A stretch of DNA of 64,000 nucleotides from Pectinatus sottacetonis (GTDB lineage Bacteria > Bacillota > Negativicutes > Selenomonadales > Selenomonadaceae): assembly GCF_015732155.1 (NCBI RefSeq), contig NZ_WIQK01000001.1, positions 216,001 to 280,000 on the forward strand. The letters run 5' to 3'. The notes below the pieces were generated by a model. It was given only the letters and a program-made list of their open reading frames with translations. It was not told the DNA's origin and ran no database searches. The translations under genes were made by a program, and so were the position numbers. This document shows, in pieces, positions 1-8,426 of the stretch; position 1 is the stretch's first letter, and every line of letters starts with the position of its first letter.

Positions 1-108
1 AGCAGCTGCTTCAGTGACGTATTTTGCGGATTGCTCCCCGTTACAGTGGCGGGACCGTGCCGGCTTTTCACCGGACTTCCCTATTAAGCCCCGAAGGGCA
101 CCTGTTTC
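1..108 (-). promoter_or_regulatory. Cobalamin riboswitch, second of a tandem pair (cut by window edge)
   Basis: Read on the minus strand the segment carries the hallmark cobalamin aptamer core: GGGAAGTCCGGTGAAAAGCC followed by a CGG stretch and CCCGCCACTGTAA. It continues to position 1 with an ACTGAAGCAGCTGCT stretch, so the aptamer is nearly complete but its 3' end and expression platform lie outside. The controlled gene must be to the left of the window; B12 transport or synthesis genes are the usual targets. Confidence 0.9.
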
Positions 109-235
109 TCTATATTAAGTTTTGTCTGTACTGAAAAAACAGAGTGTACAACTCTCATTTAACCAATGCTGCGCAGCCTGCTATCACACTACGATAAAAA
201 CAGCCAAAAAAATATATAGCTTTGATACTCAGCTG

Positions 236-281
236 CAAAAAAAGCGCCAACCATCCCGCCCGGCGGAACAATTGACGCTCT
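236..281 (-). terminator. Intrinsic terminator between the two cobalamin riboswitches
   Basis: On the minus strand AGCGTCAA pairs with TTGGCGCT around an inner CCGCC/GGCGG pairing, and a run of seven T follows. It lies downstream of the first cobalamin aptamer and upstream of the second, so it is probably the expression platform of the first switch. Confidence 0.75.
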
Positions 282-439
282 ATTCTCTAAAGCGGCCTGC
301 TTACCGGGTCATCAAATACACACTTCCAGTCAAAATATGCGACCTGAATAATCACAACCAATACAGTATAAACCATCTGCGGCCTGTGAGTGTGTGTCTT
401 CAATCCCCGACCTGTACATCGCAGGCGATACGGATAAAT

Positions 440-590
440 AAAGCAGGCAGTACCCTGACTAAGGCTCATTATCATATTTCTCCCTGGTAAGAGGAAAACA
501 GAAACATGATTCACCTTCACAGTTGCGAGACAGCGCCGGACTTGCACCGGACTTCCCTTTTAAATCCGCCCCAAAGACGGATACCTGATT
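440..590 (-). promoter_or_regulatory. Cobalamin riboswitch, first of a tandem pair
   Basis: The minus strand shows a second complete cobalamin aptamer: GGGAAGTCCGGTGCAAGTCC, then GCGCTGTCTCGCAACTGTGA, then the later conserved block AGCC...CAGG...CTGCCTGC near 443-466. It precedes a terminator and then another aptamer of the same class, with no credible gene between them. A consensus promoter sits about 115 bases upstream. Confidence 0.93.
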
Positions 591-703
591 TTATAAAAAA
601 TTCTATTATTTTATTATAATGGCAAAATAACGATTAATGATTTTCTAATAAAAGCTATACATATTTATTTATTGACTGATGGTCATTAAATAGCTTTACT
701 TAT

Positions 704-732
704 AAAGTACCACCCGTATTTATCTTTGTCAA
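704..732 (-). promoter_or_regulatory. Sigma-70 promoter for the tandem cobalamin leader
   Basis: On the minus strand TTGACA (727-732) and TACTTT (704-709) are separated by exactly 17 bases. The start point would fall near 695, about 105 bases before the first aptamer. The remaining gap from here to the brnQ terminator at 922 is AT-rich and shows nothing else I can name. Confidence 0.6.
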
Positions 733-921
733 CTCATATTTTCATGTATACAGTATATAAACCCTGACAATGCCTTACTGCTATAACTTTATGCCACAGA
801 ATTTTTTTTATAATACTGGATGCACTTCTAAGATAAATAAATTTTTTAGCATGTTTTATGAAATATTAAATAAGTGTATATGGTTTAGCAATGCAGTATA
901 ACAATCTCATTCAAATTCATA

Positions 922-963
922 TAAAAACAACCCTTTGCCCGCCCTTAAAAGAGCGGACAAAAG
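922..963 (-). terminator. Intrinsic terminator downstream of the BrnQ-type gene
   Basis: On the minus strand TTTGTCCGCTC pairs with GGGCGGGCAAA across a TTTTAA loop, followed by GGTTGTTTTT. It lies about 85 bases after the stop of the branched-chain amino acid carrier gene. Confidence 0.75.
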
Positions 964-1048
964 CATTTATATTAGACAGGCTTTTATAATCTAAACTATA
1001 TACGGACAGTTCAAAATGGAAACAAAACTTTCTTACTACACTAAAGAA

Positions 1049-2389
1049 TCATTTATCATCAGCTGTATAAGTCAAGCTTTCTGTCCCTTTTTCAAAACAT
1101 GATATGCCATAACCAATGATTATTCCTAATAACGCCGGAATAACCCAGCCAAGATGAACAGGATAAAAAGGAATATATTTATTAAATAAGAAATTTATCC
1201 CTGTTATTTGTATACCTGCTGCATTTATTCCATCAAAAATACTAAAAAATAAGGTAAACCCCAGGCTCCAGCGGTATACACTGCTGCGTTCCTTCCACAC
1301 CCTGGAAAATAATGACAAAATCACCAGAACTATAACAACAGGATACATTGCTGTGAGAAATGGCACAGATATTTGAATCAATTTTGTAAGACCAATGTTT
1401 GCAGCTACAAAACTAAATAAAATGCAGTAAAGCAGAATACGCTGATAGGATACCCTGTTTTGCGATGCCTTGTTAAAATACCAGGCGCATGCTGATGCTA
1501 TACCACAGCTGGTAGTAAGACACGCTATAGTCATAATTACTGCTAAAAGGATATTGCCCAGCGGACCGAAAAACACACTGGCTGCATTAGCCAATAATAC
1601 GGCACCATTATTAAATGGGCCGAAGGAACCTGCACTCGTAGCTCCGATATAAGCCAGTGATATATATACGCCACTCATAAGTATTATGGAAATAAGACCG
1701 CCAGCAATACATACGCGGCCAATTCTCCGTTTTTCTTTTACACCGCGCATCCGTACTGTATTTACTACAATAGCACCAACAGCCAATGATGCGAGCAGGT
1801 CCATAGTCAGATAACCATTTTGGAATCCCTGGGCAAAAGGAGCTGTTATATATGTTCCAACAGCAGCTGAAACGGCTCCCAATGGAGAAATATATGATCT
1901 GGCAAATAAGACAATAAGAAAAAACAGCAATATAGGCGTAAGTATTTTGCCAATGCGGTCGATAATTTTATGGGGATTCAAAGCCAGCAGATACGTTGCT
2001 ATGAAGAAAGCAGCTGTATATAGAAGCTGACTCCATACCATGCTATGTATAGATATAAAAGGACGTACACCGATTTCAAAAGCAACAGCGGCTGTCCGTG
2101 GAATTGCAAATAAAGGTCCAATGGTAAGATATAACAGCCCCAGCAAAATAAAGGCAAATTTGGGATGAACATGCTTGGAAATAAATTCTGTGTAGTGACC
2201 TCCCTGGAAAGCGATAGCAACGATGCCTAAAAAAGGCAGTCCAACTCCGGTAAGTAAAAAGCCTGCTATAGCAGGCAGCAAGTTAGTTCCTGCCGCTTGT
2301 CCCACTGCTGGTGGGAAGATCAAGTTACCCGCACCAAAATAAATAGAAAACATCATGAACCCAATAGATATTATTTCTGTTCTTTTCAA
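1049..2389 (-). CDS. brnQ: Branched-chain amino acid transport system II carrier protein (BrnQ/LIVCS family)
   Basis: An integral inner-membrane, cation-coupled importer for leucine, isoleucine and valine. The N-terminus has the family signature SIGFMMFSIYFGAGNLIFPP, and about twelve hydrophobic segments follow, giving a normal length of roughly 446 residues. I choose the TTG at 2389 because GGAGTGG lies five bases upstream and translation from there begins with KRTEIISIGFM, the usual family start; an in-frame ATG at 2413 would add eight residues without a clear ribosome site. The gene stands alone, with a terminator at 922-963 and 570 bases of upstream non-coding DNA. Family assignment is firm; the exact substrate is inferred. 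Confidence 0.9.
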   Translation of the reverse strand: MKRTEIISIGFMMFSIYFGAGNLIFPPAVGQAAGTNLLPAIAGFLLTGVGLPFLGIVAIAFQGGHYTEFISKHVHPKFAFILLGLLYLTIGPLFAIPRTAAVAFEIGVRPFISIHSMVWSQLLYTAAFFIATYLLALNPHKIIDRIGKILTPILLFFLIVLFARSYISPLGAVSAAVGTYITAPFAQGFQNGYLTMDLLASLAVGAIVVNTVRMRGVKEKRRIGRVCIAGGLISIILMSGVYISLAYIGATSAGSFGPFNNGAVLLANAASVFFGPLGNILLAVIMTIACLTTSCGIASACAWYFNKASQNRVSYQRILLYCILFSFVAANIGLTKLIQISVPFLTAMYPVVIVLVILSLFSRVWKERSSVYRWSLGFTLFFSIFDGINAAGIQITGINFLFNKYIPFYPVHLGWVIPALLGIIIGYGISCFEKGTESLTYTADDK

Positions 2390-2959
2390 ATATTCCACTC
2401 CGATTCCGTTCATTTAATATTATGATAAACATTATTATAAAATAGCAAAAAAATTAAAAGTCCCATAAAATAAAAGCGTTTACAAGACTTTTATATGTTA
2501 ATTATACCTTAATATTTTAAGAAATTAAAGTAAATTTATTATAAAATATAATTATTTATGCAGAAAATATGTAAAAGTATAAAAAGACTTTGTTTTTTTA
2601 TACTTTTTATTATGGTGCAATCCTGATATTATTTTCTGACTGCTACAAACAAATAATGCAAGTAATTCTTCTTTAGTCTTTTTATTCATATCACTAATAC
2701 GGAACATGCTCTTCCAGTTACGGGCAAGTTAAATCTTTTTTGGCGAAACAAATTTAATTTTATATTATGGAATATATTTTATCAGGAATATAAACGCAGT
2801 TTGGGTATCCGTTGTCCGCAACAGATACCTATATACTTTTGCCAGTACAATAAGAATTTATATATATTTTTTATTTTACAGCCAATTTTCATATTAATTT
2901 CATATTAGGAAAATAAAATAGATAGGATAAGGTAAATTTTATAAAGCAGGTGAGCAAAA
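2390..2959. other. Long AT-rich intergenic region between brnQ and the SMR exporter gene
   Basis: About 570 bases between divergent genes with no credible ORF. A hairpin GGTATC...GATACC with an inner TTG/CAA pairing sits at 2804-2829 on the way into the SMR gene. I looked for guanidine-I, -II and -III riboswitch cores because the downstream gene is of the guanidinium-exporter type, and could not match any of them. Confidence 0.4.
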
Positions 2960-3274
2960 TTGGAATGGATATATTTAATAGCCGCTGGTTTTTTGGAAAT
3001 CACATGGGCAGTTGCACTGAAATATACAGAAGGTTTTACTTGTCTATGGCCTTCTTTAATCACTGGTGCTGCTATGCTCGGCAGTATATATCTGCTTGAT
3101 ATATCTATAAAAACGATTCCCATAGGTACAGCTTATGCTGTCTGGACAGGTATCGGTGCCGCGGGAACAGCTCTTATAGGCATGGCCTTCCTCGGGGAAC
3201 CCCGGGAAACAGGCCGTTTTTTTTGTATTTTATTAATTATTTTGGGAGTTATCGGTTTAAAAATTAATTTTTAA
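2960..3274 (+). CDS. Small multidrug resistance family exporter of the Gdx (SugE) guanidinium type
   Basis: A 104-residue, four-helix inner-membrane protein that works as a dual-topology dimer and exchanges cations for protons. It keeps the essential Glu13 and the residues known to define guanidinium exporters: Trp16, Ser42, Tyr59 and Trp62, plus KYTEGFT and GTAYAVWTGIGAAGT. This makes it Gdx-like rather than a broad EmrE-like drug exporter. It is followed after 25 bases by a PLP-dependent enzyme gene, almost certainly in the same transcript, which is not the usual guanidine-gene company (urea carboxylase or guanidine hydrolase). The start follows a GCAGGTGAG ribosome site, with an ATG or TTG choice: the coding frame begins TTGGAATGG at 2960. 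Assignment to the subfamily is solid; the true cargo in this setting is open. Confidence 0.88.
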   Translation: MEWIYLIAAGFLEITWAVALKYTEGFTCLWPSLITGAAMLGSIYLLDISIKTIPIGTAYAVWTGIGAAGTALIGMAFLGEPRETGRFFCILLIILGVIGLKINF

Positions 3275-3299
3275 TTTATTATTTGGAGATGGTATTTAT

Positions 3300-4547
3300 A
3301 TGGGAAATGCTCTTACTGAACAAAAGAATAACTTGAATTTATGGGGATTTAATAATTTTACTAATGCAGCAATATCGGAAGGATTTTTCCACGATGTACT
3401 AACAACAACCAGACCTGTTGGCCCAACAATTACATATGATGATGAGGAGTATATTAATTTTGCCAGTATCAACATACTTGACCTGCATCAAACCTCCGAT
3501 GTGATGGATCATTTTCACCGGGCAGCTGATATTTATGGTTTAACTACAGGTGGTTCGCGGGTAACACAGGGCATATGCAAAGCCCACAAGGAAATGGAAG
3601 CAAAGCTCTGCCAAATTACCGGAAAGGAACGTGCTATATCTTTTGCCAGCGGTTTATTGGCTAATATTGGTTTTATCAATGCTATGTCATGTAAGTTCCA
3701 CTTCAGCCCGACCTGTAATATCAATAATGATGATGCTGTCTTTGTTTTTGACCGCGACTGTCATTGGAGTCTATGGAAAGCAGCTTCCCATCTTAAATTT
3801 GGCAGTCAGCTTTTTGCCTTTCGCCATAACGATACAGCCGATCTAAAAAAATTACTGCAAAGACTATCTCCTGTACACAAAAAAATTATTGTTGTTTTTG
3901 AAAGTGTATATTCAGCCGATGGTTCTATCGCCCCAATGAAAAAGATTTTTGACATCTGTGAAGCCTATAATACCCTGACTTATGTTGATGATGCCAACGG
4001 ATTTTTGATTTATGGTTCGAAACAGCGTTTATTTTCAGAAGAATTTTCTCAAATTGGCCGGGCTACTTTTAATATGGTTTCCTTTTCTAAGGCTGTCGGT
4101 ATGGAAGGCGGTGCCATATCCGGTCCGGAAAAATTCATCCATGCTTTTGAAGTTCTTTCAGGAACATCGCTTTTTACTGCGGCTATACAGCCTCCTACAG
4201 CCAGCACAATAACTTACATAATGGAAAAACTGACAAAGCAGCCAAAAATCATGGATGAATATCTTAATCGTTCACTAACTTTACGAAAAAGATTATTGGA
4301 CAAGAATTTTCTCCTAAATCCTGACTCTTCTTATATCATATCAATAATTATCGGTCAGGATGAAAAGGCCGTAAATGTTTATAAGGAATTTTTACAGGAA
4401 AAAATGATAGTTCCTATGTTCCGCTATCCAGCTGTTAAACCTGATCATGCACTAATACGCATTATGCTCAATGCCCACCATACTCCAGCGCAGATAGATT
4501 CATTTATTCATGTACTTGAACGATTACAGAAAAAATATAATTTTTAA
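3300..4547 (+). CDS. PLP-dependent alpha-oxoamine-synthase-like enzyme
   Basis: A 415-residue fold-type I PLP protein related to 8-amino-7-oxononanoate synthase, glycine C-acetyltransferase and serine palmitoyltransferase, which join an amino acid to an acyl-CoA with loss of CO2. Visible motifs are the GGSRVTQG glycine-rich loop, His155 in DRDCHWSLWKA (ring-stacking His), FESVYSADGS, Asp230 in VDDANG and the PLP lysine Lys264 in SFSKAVGMEGG. The family normally has His three residues after the Asp (DDAHG); here it is Asn233. The gene follows a Gdx-type exporter by 25 bases and ends at a strong terminator. Substrates cannot be read from sequence. It is not a clear BioF, Kbl or CqsA, and the His-to-Asn change warns against assuming standard chemistry. 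Confidence 0.75.
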   Translation: MGNALTEQKNNLNLWGFNNFTNAAISEGFFHDVLTTTRPVGPTITYDDEEYINFASINILDLHQTSDVMDHFHRAADIYGLTTGGSRVTQGICKAHKEMEAKLCQITGKERAISFASGLLANIGFINAMSCKFHFSPTCNINNDDAVFVFDRDCHWSLWKAASHLKFGSQLFAFRHNDTADLKKLLQRLSPVHKKIIVVFESVYSADGSIAPMKKIFDICEAYNTLTYVDDANGFLIYGSKQRLFSEEFSQIGRATFNMVSFSKAVGMEGGAISGPEKFIHAFEVLSGTSLFTAAIQPPTASTITYIMEKLTKQPKIMDEYLNRSLTLRKRLLDKNFLLNPDSSYIISIIIGQDEKAVNVYKEFLQEKMIVPMFRYPAVKPDHALIRIMLNAHHTPAQIDSFIHVLERLQKKYNF

Positions 4548-4551
4548 CAAA

Positions 4552-4599
4552 ATATCCGGCGGCATTATTTCTGTTTCAGAAAGTAATGCCGCCGGATAT
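4552..4599. terminator. Strong terminator hairpin after the PLP enzyme, usable from both sides
   Basis: ATATCCGGCGGCATTA is repeated inverted as TAATGCCGCCGGATAT, a perfect 16-bp stem around a 16-base loop. A short T-rich tail follows on the minus strand (TTTTG), so it may also close the convergent permease gene. Confidence 0.8.
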
Positions 4600-4646
4600 G
4601 CAAAAAATTTCAATATAAATAATAGTTTTAATTAGACTAATCTTAT

Positions 4647-5960
4647 TTATAATTCATTATTTGTTTTTATTTTACCATTTTTCTTTTTATATAAATATAG
4701 AAAGTAAAACGGTATTGCTATTATAAAACCGCCAAAACCCCAGATAAGCTGTTCCTGTCTGGCCTGCGCCAACATCCATAAGCTGATGAATACAGCTATA
4801 ATCGGAATAGTCAAACCAAAGGGAATTTTATAGGGACGATGTTTGTCTGCCCATTTTCTGCGAAATATTATGACTGCTATACAGGTCGGCAAATACTGGG
4901 TAAACCGTGAAACTGCACTTATAGCTGCTAAAAAGGTAAAGCTGCCGCTCCAGGCAACGGCTATACTAAGCAGCGCAGTCACAATAGATGCCATATACGG
5001 GGTATTCCATGCAGTACGTTTTGCCAGAAATCCCGGCAGCATTCCATCTTCTGCCAAAGCAGTGCATACACGGGGACCTAGGATAGATTCTGCCATATTA
5101 ATCCCCCCCATGGAAAGCAGTGTTCCCGCAAGAACAAACAATGCTCCTGCCGGCCCAAGAATATAGCCAAAAGCAGCCTGAATAGGTGCTTTTTCTCCTG
5201 CCAGATCTGTCCCCAGAATGCCAATGCAAACACCAAGTATTAAAATGTACATCAATGATACTATGATCATTACGGTAATAATTGCCCGCGGTAAATTCTT
5301 TTTCGGATTTTCCATATCTTCTGCCGCAATGGCAATTGCTTCAAATCCGGTATAGGCAAAAAACATTAGGACAGCTGCATGGCTGAACGAACCAGCCTGA
5401 TAGACACCATGGGGAAATACCGGTACAAAATGACCGCCATTAATAAAAAATATGCCAATAGCTATAAAAACCAATAGAGGAATAAGTTTGGATATAGTAA
5501 TCAGGTTATTGAGCATCTTAGTTGCCTGTACACCAGCAATATTTACAATGGTAAAAACTACGATTACGATAGTGGCTATGATCTCCCGCATATACTCACT
5601 GGCAAGTGCCGGTACAGCGGCTCCCAAAGCAGTGGCAAAACCCACGGCCATTGTTGCCCAGGCAATTATAACTACAGCCCATTTTAATACGCCTACTTCA
5701 AAACCAAGAAAATTTCCCAAAGAATACTTGGCATAAAGATATGGTCCGCCATTACGTGTAAAAAAACCAGCAGCCTCAGCAAAACAAAGTGCTATACTTC
5801 CCGCAAGTACAGCATCTAAAATAATGACACCGATACTTGCTGAACCTACTAACGCGTAAGCTTTGTTAGGCAAAAGGAAAATACCTGTACCGATAATACT
5901 GTTTATTCCTAAGAGTACTATGCTCCAGAACCCAAATTTACTTTTTTGCCCATTGTCCAT
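4647..5960 (-). CDS. APC-superfamily amino acid permease
   Basis: A 437-residue, roughly twelve-helix inner-membrane amino acid/polyamine/organocation transporter. It opens with FWSIVLLGINSIIGTGIFLLP, where IIGTGIF is the unwound helix-1 substrate-binding motif, and keeps FFAYTGFEAIAIAAEDMENP in the middle. I start at the ATG at 5960 because AGAGGTGA sits just ahead of it; a GTG at 5969 is in frame but lacks a site. Its ribosome site overlaps the stop of the upstream PuuD-like gene, so the two are co-translated. The neighbour suggests a gamma-glutamyl amine, GABA or related amino acid as substrate, but this is inference. Confidence 0.85.
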   Translation of the reverse strand: MDNGQKSKFGFWSIVLLGINSIIGTGIFLLPNKAYALVGSASIGVIILDAVLAGSIALCFAEAAGFFTRNGGPYLYAKYSLGNFLGFEVGVLKWAVVIIAWATMAVGFATALGAAVPALASEYMREIIATIVIVVFTIVNIAGVQATKMLNNLITISKLIPLLVFIAIGIFFINGGHFVPVFPHGVYQAGSFSHAAVLMFFAYTGFEAIAIAAEDMENPKKNLPRAIITVMIIVSLMYILILGVCIGILGTDLAGEKAPIQAAFGYILGPAGALFVLAGTLLSMGGINMAESILGPRVCTALAEDGMLPGFLAKRTAWNTPYMASIVTALLSIAVAWSGSFTFLAAISAVSRFTQYLPTCIAVIIFRRKWADKHRPYKIPFGLTIPIIAVFISLWMLAQARQEQLIWGFGGFIIAIPFYFLYLYKKKNGKIKTNNEL

Positions 5961-5965
5961 AATAA

Positions 5966-6697
5966 TCACCTCTTTTTCGCAGCTGTTATCAAAGCCACAA
6001 ATATTTTTTTCATGTCTTCATTTACTGCCGACATCATTTCTGGATGGAACTGTATACTGATAAGCCACGGATAATTATTGTGTTCAAATGCTTCAATAGT
6101 ACCGTCTTTAGCTCGTCCGGTAATTTCCAATCCGCTTCCTGCTGTTTTTATTGTCTGATGATGAAATGAATTTGTTATAATTTCAGTCTTTCCGATAATA
6201 TCAGCCAGGCGGCTGTTTTTTTCTAAAATAATTGTATGCGTACCCAGCTCAGGTCTTTGGTTTTGCAAATGTTTAATCGTGCAGTTCTTATCATAAGACA
6301 AATCCTGGTATAATGTTCCGCCGTTATAAACATTAATTATCTGATGCCCCCGGCAAATGGCTAAAACAGGCAGCAGTCTATCCATTGCTGCCCTTATTAG
6401 GGAAAAATCGAATTTATCACGTTCCGGAAAAACATCACCTATTCCCTGCAAAGGTTCCTCGCCATAATTCAATGGAGAAACATCCTGTCCACCACTCAAT
6501 ATAAGTCCATCGCAAAGCTCTATTGTTGCTTTAATGTTAGCTTCATCTGCTTCAAAAGGAATAATTACAGGCACCCCTCCTGCATCCTCTACGGAACGAA
6601 CATAATCCGAATTTACATAAGCACGGGGATAGCCGCGGAATACTCCACTATCATCAGCTAAAATACTACCGGAAATACCTATTATTGGTTTTCTCAT
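5966..6697 (-). CDS. Class I glutamine amidotransferase-like hydrolase (peptidase C26, PuuD-like)
   Basis: A 243-residue cytoplasmic hydrolase of the gamma-glutamyl-GABA hydrolase family. The catalytic triad parts are visible: the nucleophile Cys in LAICRGHQ, and the His and Glu in QFHPEMM near the C-terminus, with GLILSGGQDVSP upstream as in the family. There is no synthetase domain, so it acts alone on gamma-glutamyl amide or amine substrates. It is immediately upstream of an APC permease whose ribosome site lies in its last codons, a pairing seen in amine and amino acid uptake units. The precise substrate is not determined here. Confidence 0.85.
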   Translation of the reverse strand: MRKPIIGISGSILADDSGVFRGYPRAYVNSDYVRSVEDAGGVPVIIPFEADEANIKATIELCDGLILSGGQDVSPLNYGEEPLQGIGDVFPERDKFDFSLIRAAMDRLLPVLAICRGHQIINVYNGGTLYQDLSYDKNCTIKHLQNQRPELGTHTIILEKNSRLADIIGKTEIITNSFHHQTIKTAGSGLEITGRAKDGTIEAFEHNNYPWLISIQFHPEMMSAVNEDMKKIFVALITAAKKR

Positions 6698-6901
6698 ATT
6701 CTGCCTCTTTTTCTATAATTTTTTCTGACGTCTTCAGCGTTATCAATCATTATTATAATGGTAATAATTTATAATGCTTATAGCTAAAGCTATTTCTAAT
6801 TTATATTTATTATATAATATTTAATTTACAAAGAAAAGAAAAAATTATAGACATTTTATATTTTTACGGCAACACATCATATTAAAAACTATAACTTTTC
6901 A

Positions 6902-6930
6902 TTGACAAGGTTATTTATTTTATTTATTAT
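6902..6930 (+). promoter_or_regulatory. Sigma-70 promoter of the zinc-ribbon membrane protein gene
   Basis: TTGACA at 6902-6907 and TATTAT at 6925-6930 are spaced by 17 bases, about 35 bases ahead of the start codon, with a GAAAGGATGA ribosome site in between. Confidence 0.7.
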
Positions 6931-6964
6931 TGTTATGAAATAGTGTATTTGAAAGGATGATAAA

Positions 6965-7438
6965 ATGATTTACTGTCCAAAATGTGGTGCGCCATTAAAC
7001 GATGATGCTTGTTTTTGTACAAAATGTGGCGAAAAAATCACTAAAACGGAATTATCCAATGATCTTAAAGAAAATTCCTATAGTGATTCGTCTGATAGTT
7101 ATATACCAGTACGTAATTCATCAGATAAAAATCTGACTTTGTTAGTTTATGTTCTTCATCTGCTGGGAGTTTTCTTCTTTATCACGCCTTTTGCTGCCAT
7201 TATTATAAATTATATTAAAAGAGATGATATGTCAGGGACCTGGCTTGAAAGCCATTTTGCCTGGCAGATAAAGACCTTTTGGATTGGACTGCTTCTCGGA
7301 GTTGTTGGAGCTATTACCTCGTTTTTCATAATAGGTTTGTTCATTTTAATACTTGATGGTATTTGGCTATTATACAGAAACATCAAGGGTATATTATCCC
7401 TTAATGAAAACAAACCTATGGATTATACATTCTTTTAA
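6965..7438 (+). CDS. Zinc-ribbon membrane protein (DUF4870-like)
   Basis: A 157-residue protein with an N-terminal treble-clef zinc ribbon (Cys4, Cys7, Cys18, Cys21 in CPKCG and CTKCG pairs), a polar linker, and a C-terminal membrane domain with about three hydrophobic helices. The segment ESHFAWQIKTFWIG matches a widespread family of small membrane proteins of unknown function. It has its own consensus promoter and is single. I do not assign a function; a role in membrane or envelope homeostasis would be a guess. Confidence 0.75.
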   Translation: MIYCPKCGAPLNDDACFCTKCGEKITKTELSNDLKENSYSDSSDSYIPVRNSSDKNLTLLVYVLHLLGVFFFITPFAAIIINYIKRDDMSGTWLESHFAWQIKTFWIGLLLGVVGAITSFFIIGLFILILDGIWLLYRNIKGILSLNENKPMDYTFF

Positions 7439-7507
7439 TCCACCTAAAATTTATTGCTTAACATATTTTGTAAAGGGACAAAAATAAATTTATGAGAATA
7501 CTATTTT

Positions 7508-8128
7508 TTATTTCATCATTTGCAATAGGCGCTGTGTCGGCAACAGCCGCAGAACAATCAAACATATAATAAGCTCCGGCACGAGATAACTGGCATTAAA
7601 GACTATCGAATACCAATATGGTGACATTCCCGCCGGTGCATAACTGCCAAAAAATACAACCCCTGATATAAAATGACAGCTAAATCTTCCCAATATACCA
7701 ACAAATGTTCCCAGATATATCCTGTCTTTAAAATAACCGGCCAAACCAATTGCCATATATGGCAGAGGATAATCGAATAATACCTGCACAGGGTGAAGAA
7801 TAAACGGATCCTGGATAAGATTAATAAGTCCATATGTAAATCCCGCCAGATATCCCACAGCTGGTCCGTAACGAAAAGCAATAAATAAAAGCGGCACCAT
7901 ACCGCCCAGAGTAATACTGCCTCCCTGCGGCATATGATAAAGGCGGAATATATGCAGTATCACTGTCAATGCCACCATTAATGAAATATTTATAACCATC
8001 CGCGTATTAATTTTTATTTTCTTTATATAAATAAATGCCGCAATTAATAAAAATAATCCTATCAAGGCAAAAATACTTATCGGTGAAGCTAAAACAGACA
8101 TTACATGCTTAGAAAAAATTGTTATCAT
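7508..8128 (-). CDS. thiT: Thiamine ECF transporter substrate-binding subunit
   Basis: A 206-residue, six-helix S-component that captures thiamine outside and works with a shared energising module (EcfA, EcfA', EcfT) encoded elsewhere. The signature MPQGGSITLGGMVPLLFIA and the following FRYGPAVGYLAGFTYGLINL are characteristic of ThiT. The gene is preceded by a TPP riboswitch and a terminator, which independently supports thiamine as the ligand. It is a little longer at the N-terminus than the usual ThiT of about 190 residues. It starts at the ATG at 8128 behind a GGGGA site. Confidence 0.93.
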   Translation of the reverse strand: MITIFSKHVMSVLASPISIFALIGLFLLIAAFIYIKKIKINTRMVINISLMVALTVILHIFRLYHMPQGGSITLGGMVPLLFIAFRYGPAVGYLAGFTYGLINLIQDPFILHPVQVLFDYPLPYMAIGLAGYFKDRIYLGTFVGILGRFSCHFISGVVFFGSYAPAGMSPYWYSIVFNASYLVPELIICLIVLRLLPTQRLLQMMK

Positions 8129-8146
8129 TTTTTATCCCCATTTCAA

Positions 8147-8193
8147 GAAAAACACCGTCTTCCTATTATTTATAGGGAAAACGGTGTTTTTTA
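8147..8193 (-). terminator. Terminator of the TPP riboswitch expression platform
   Basis: On the minus strand AAAACACCGT and ACGGTGTTTTT pair around TTCCCTAT/ATAGGAAG, followed by T residues. It lies between the TPP aptamer and thiT, so ligand binding probably decides its formation. Confidence 0.85.
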
Positions 8194-8197
8194 TCGT

Positions 8198-8278
8198 TTC
8201 CCTTCGCTGGCATTATCCAGATCAGGTCAAAGGGTTATGAAAATCCATTTCATTCTCAGCCATAACGGCACCCCTAAT
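8198..8278 (-). promoter_or_regulatory. TPP (thiamine pyrophosphate) riboswitch
   Basis: The minus strand reads GGGGTGCCG, GGCTGAGAATGAAA, ACCCTTTGACCTGATCTGG and ATAATGCCAGCGAAGGGA, which are the conserved TPP aptamer blocks in the right order. It precedes thiT and represses it when thiamine pyrophosphate is plentiful. Confidence 0.96.
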
Positions 8279-8426
8279 ATTAACAATTTTATTTTAGATA
8301 AATACATCCATGCTGTCAAGTACATATAATCATTAGCTGGCATAATTTCTTTTATAGCTGACAGATTTTTGCAATTTATTGTTTTGCTGCTGAATATATT
8401 ACTATCCTGGTATTATTCTTCGTTTT

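Noticed and set aside
122..490. A 122-codon plus-strand frame near the window start
   Set aside because: It lies antisense to the tandem cobalamin riboswitches and their terminator, has no ribosome site and no recognisable protein features.
2590..2959. Guanidine riboswitch upstream of the Gdx-type exporter
   Set aside because: Expected from function, but none of the conserved cores of guanidine-I, -II or -III could be found; only one unrelated hairpin.
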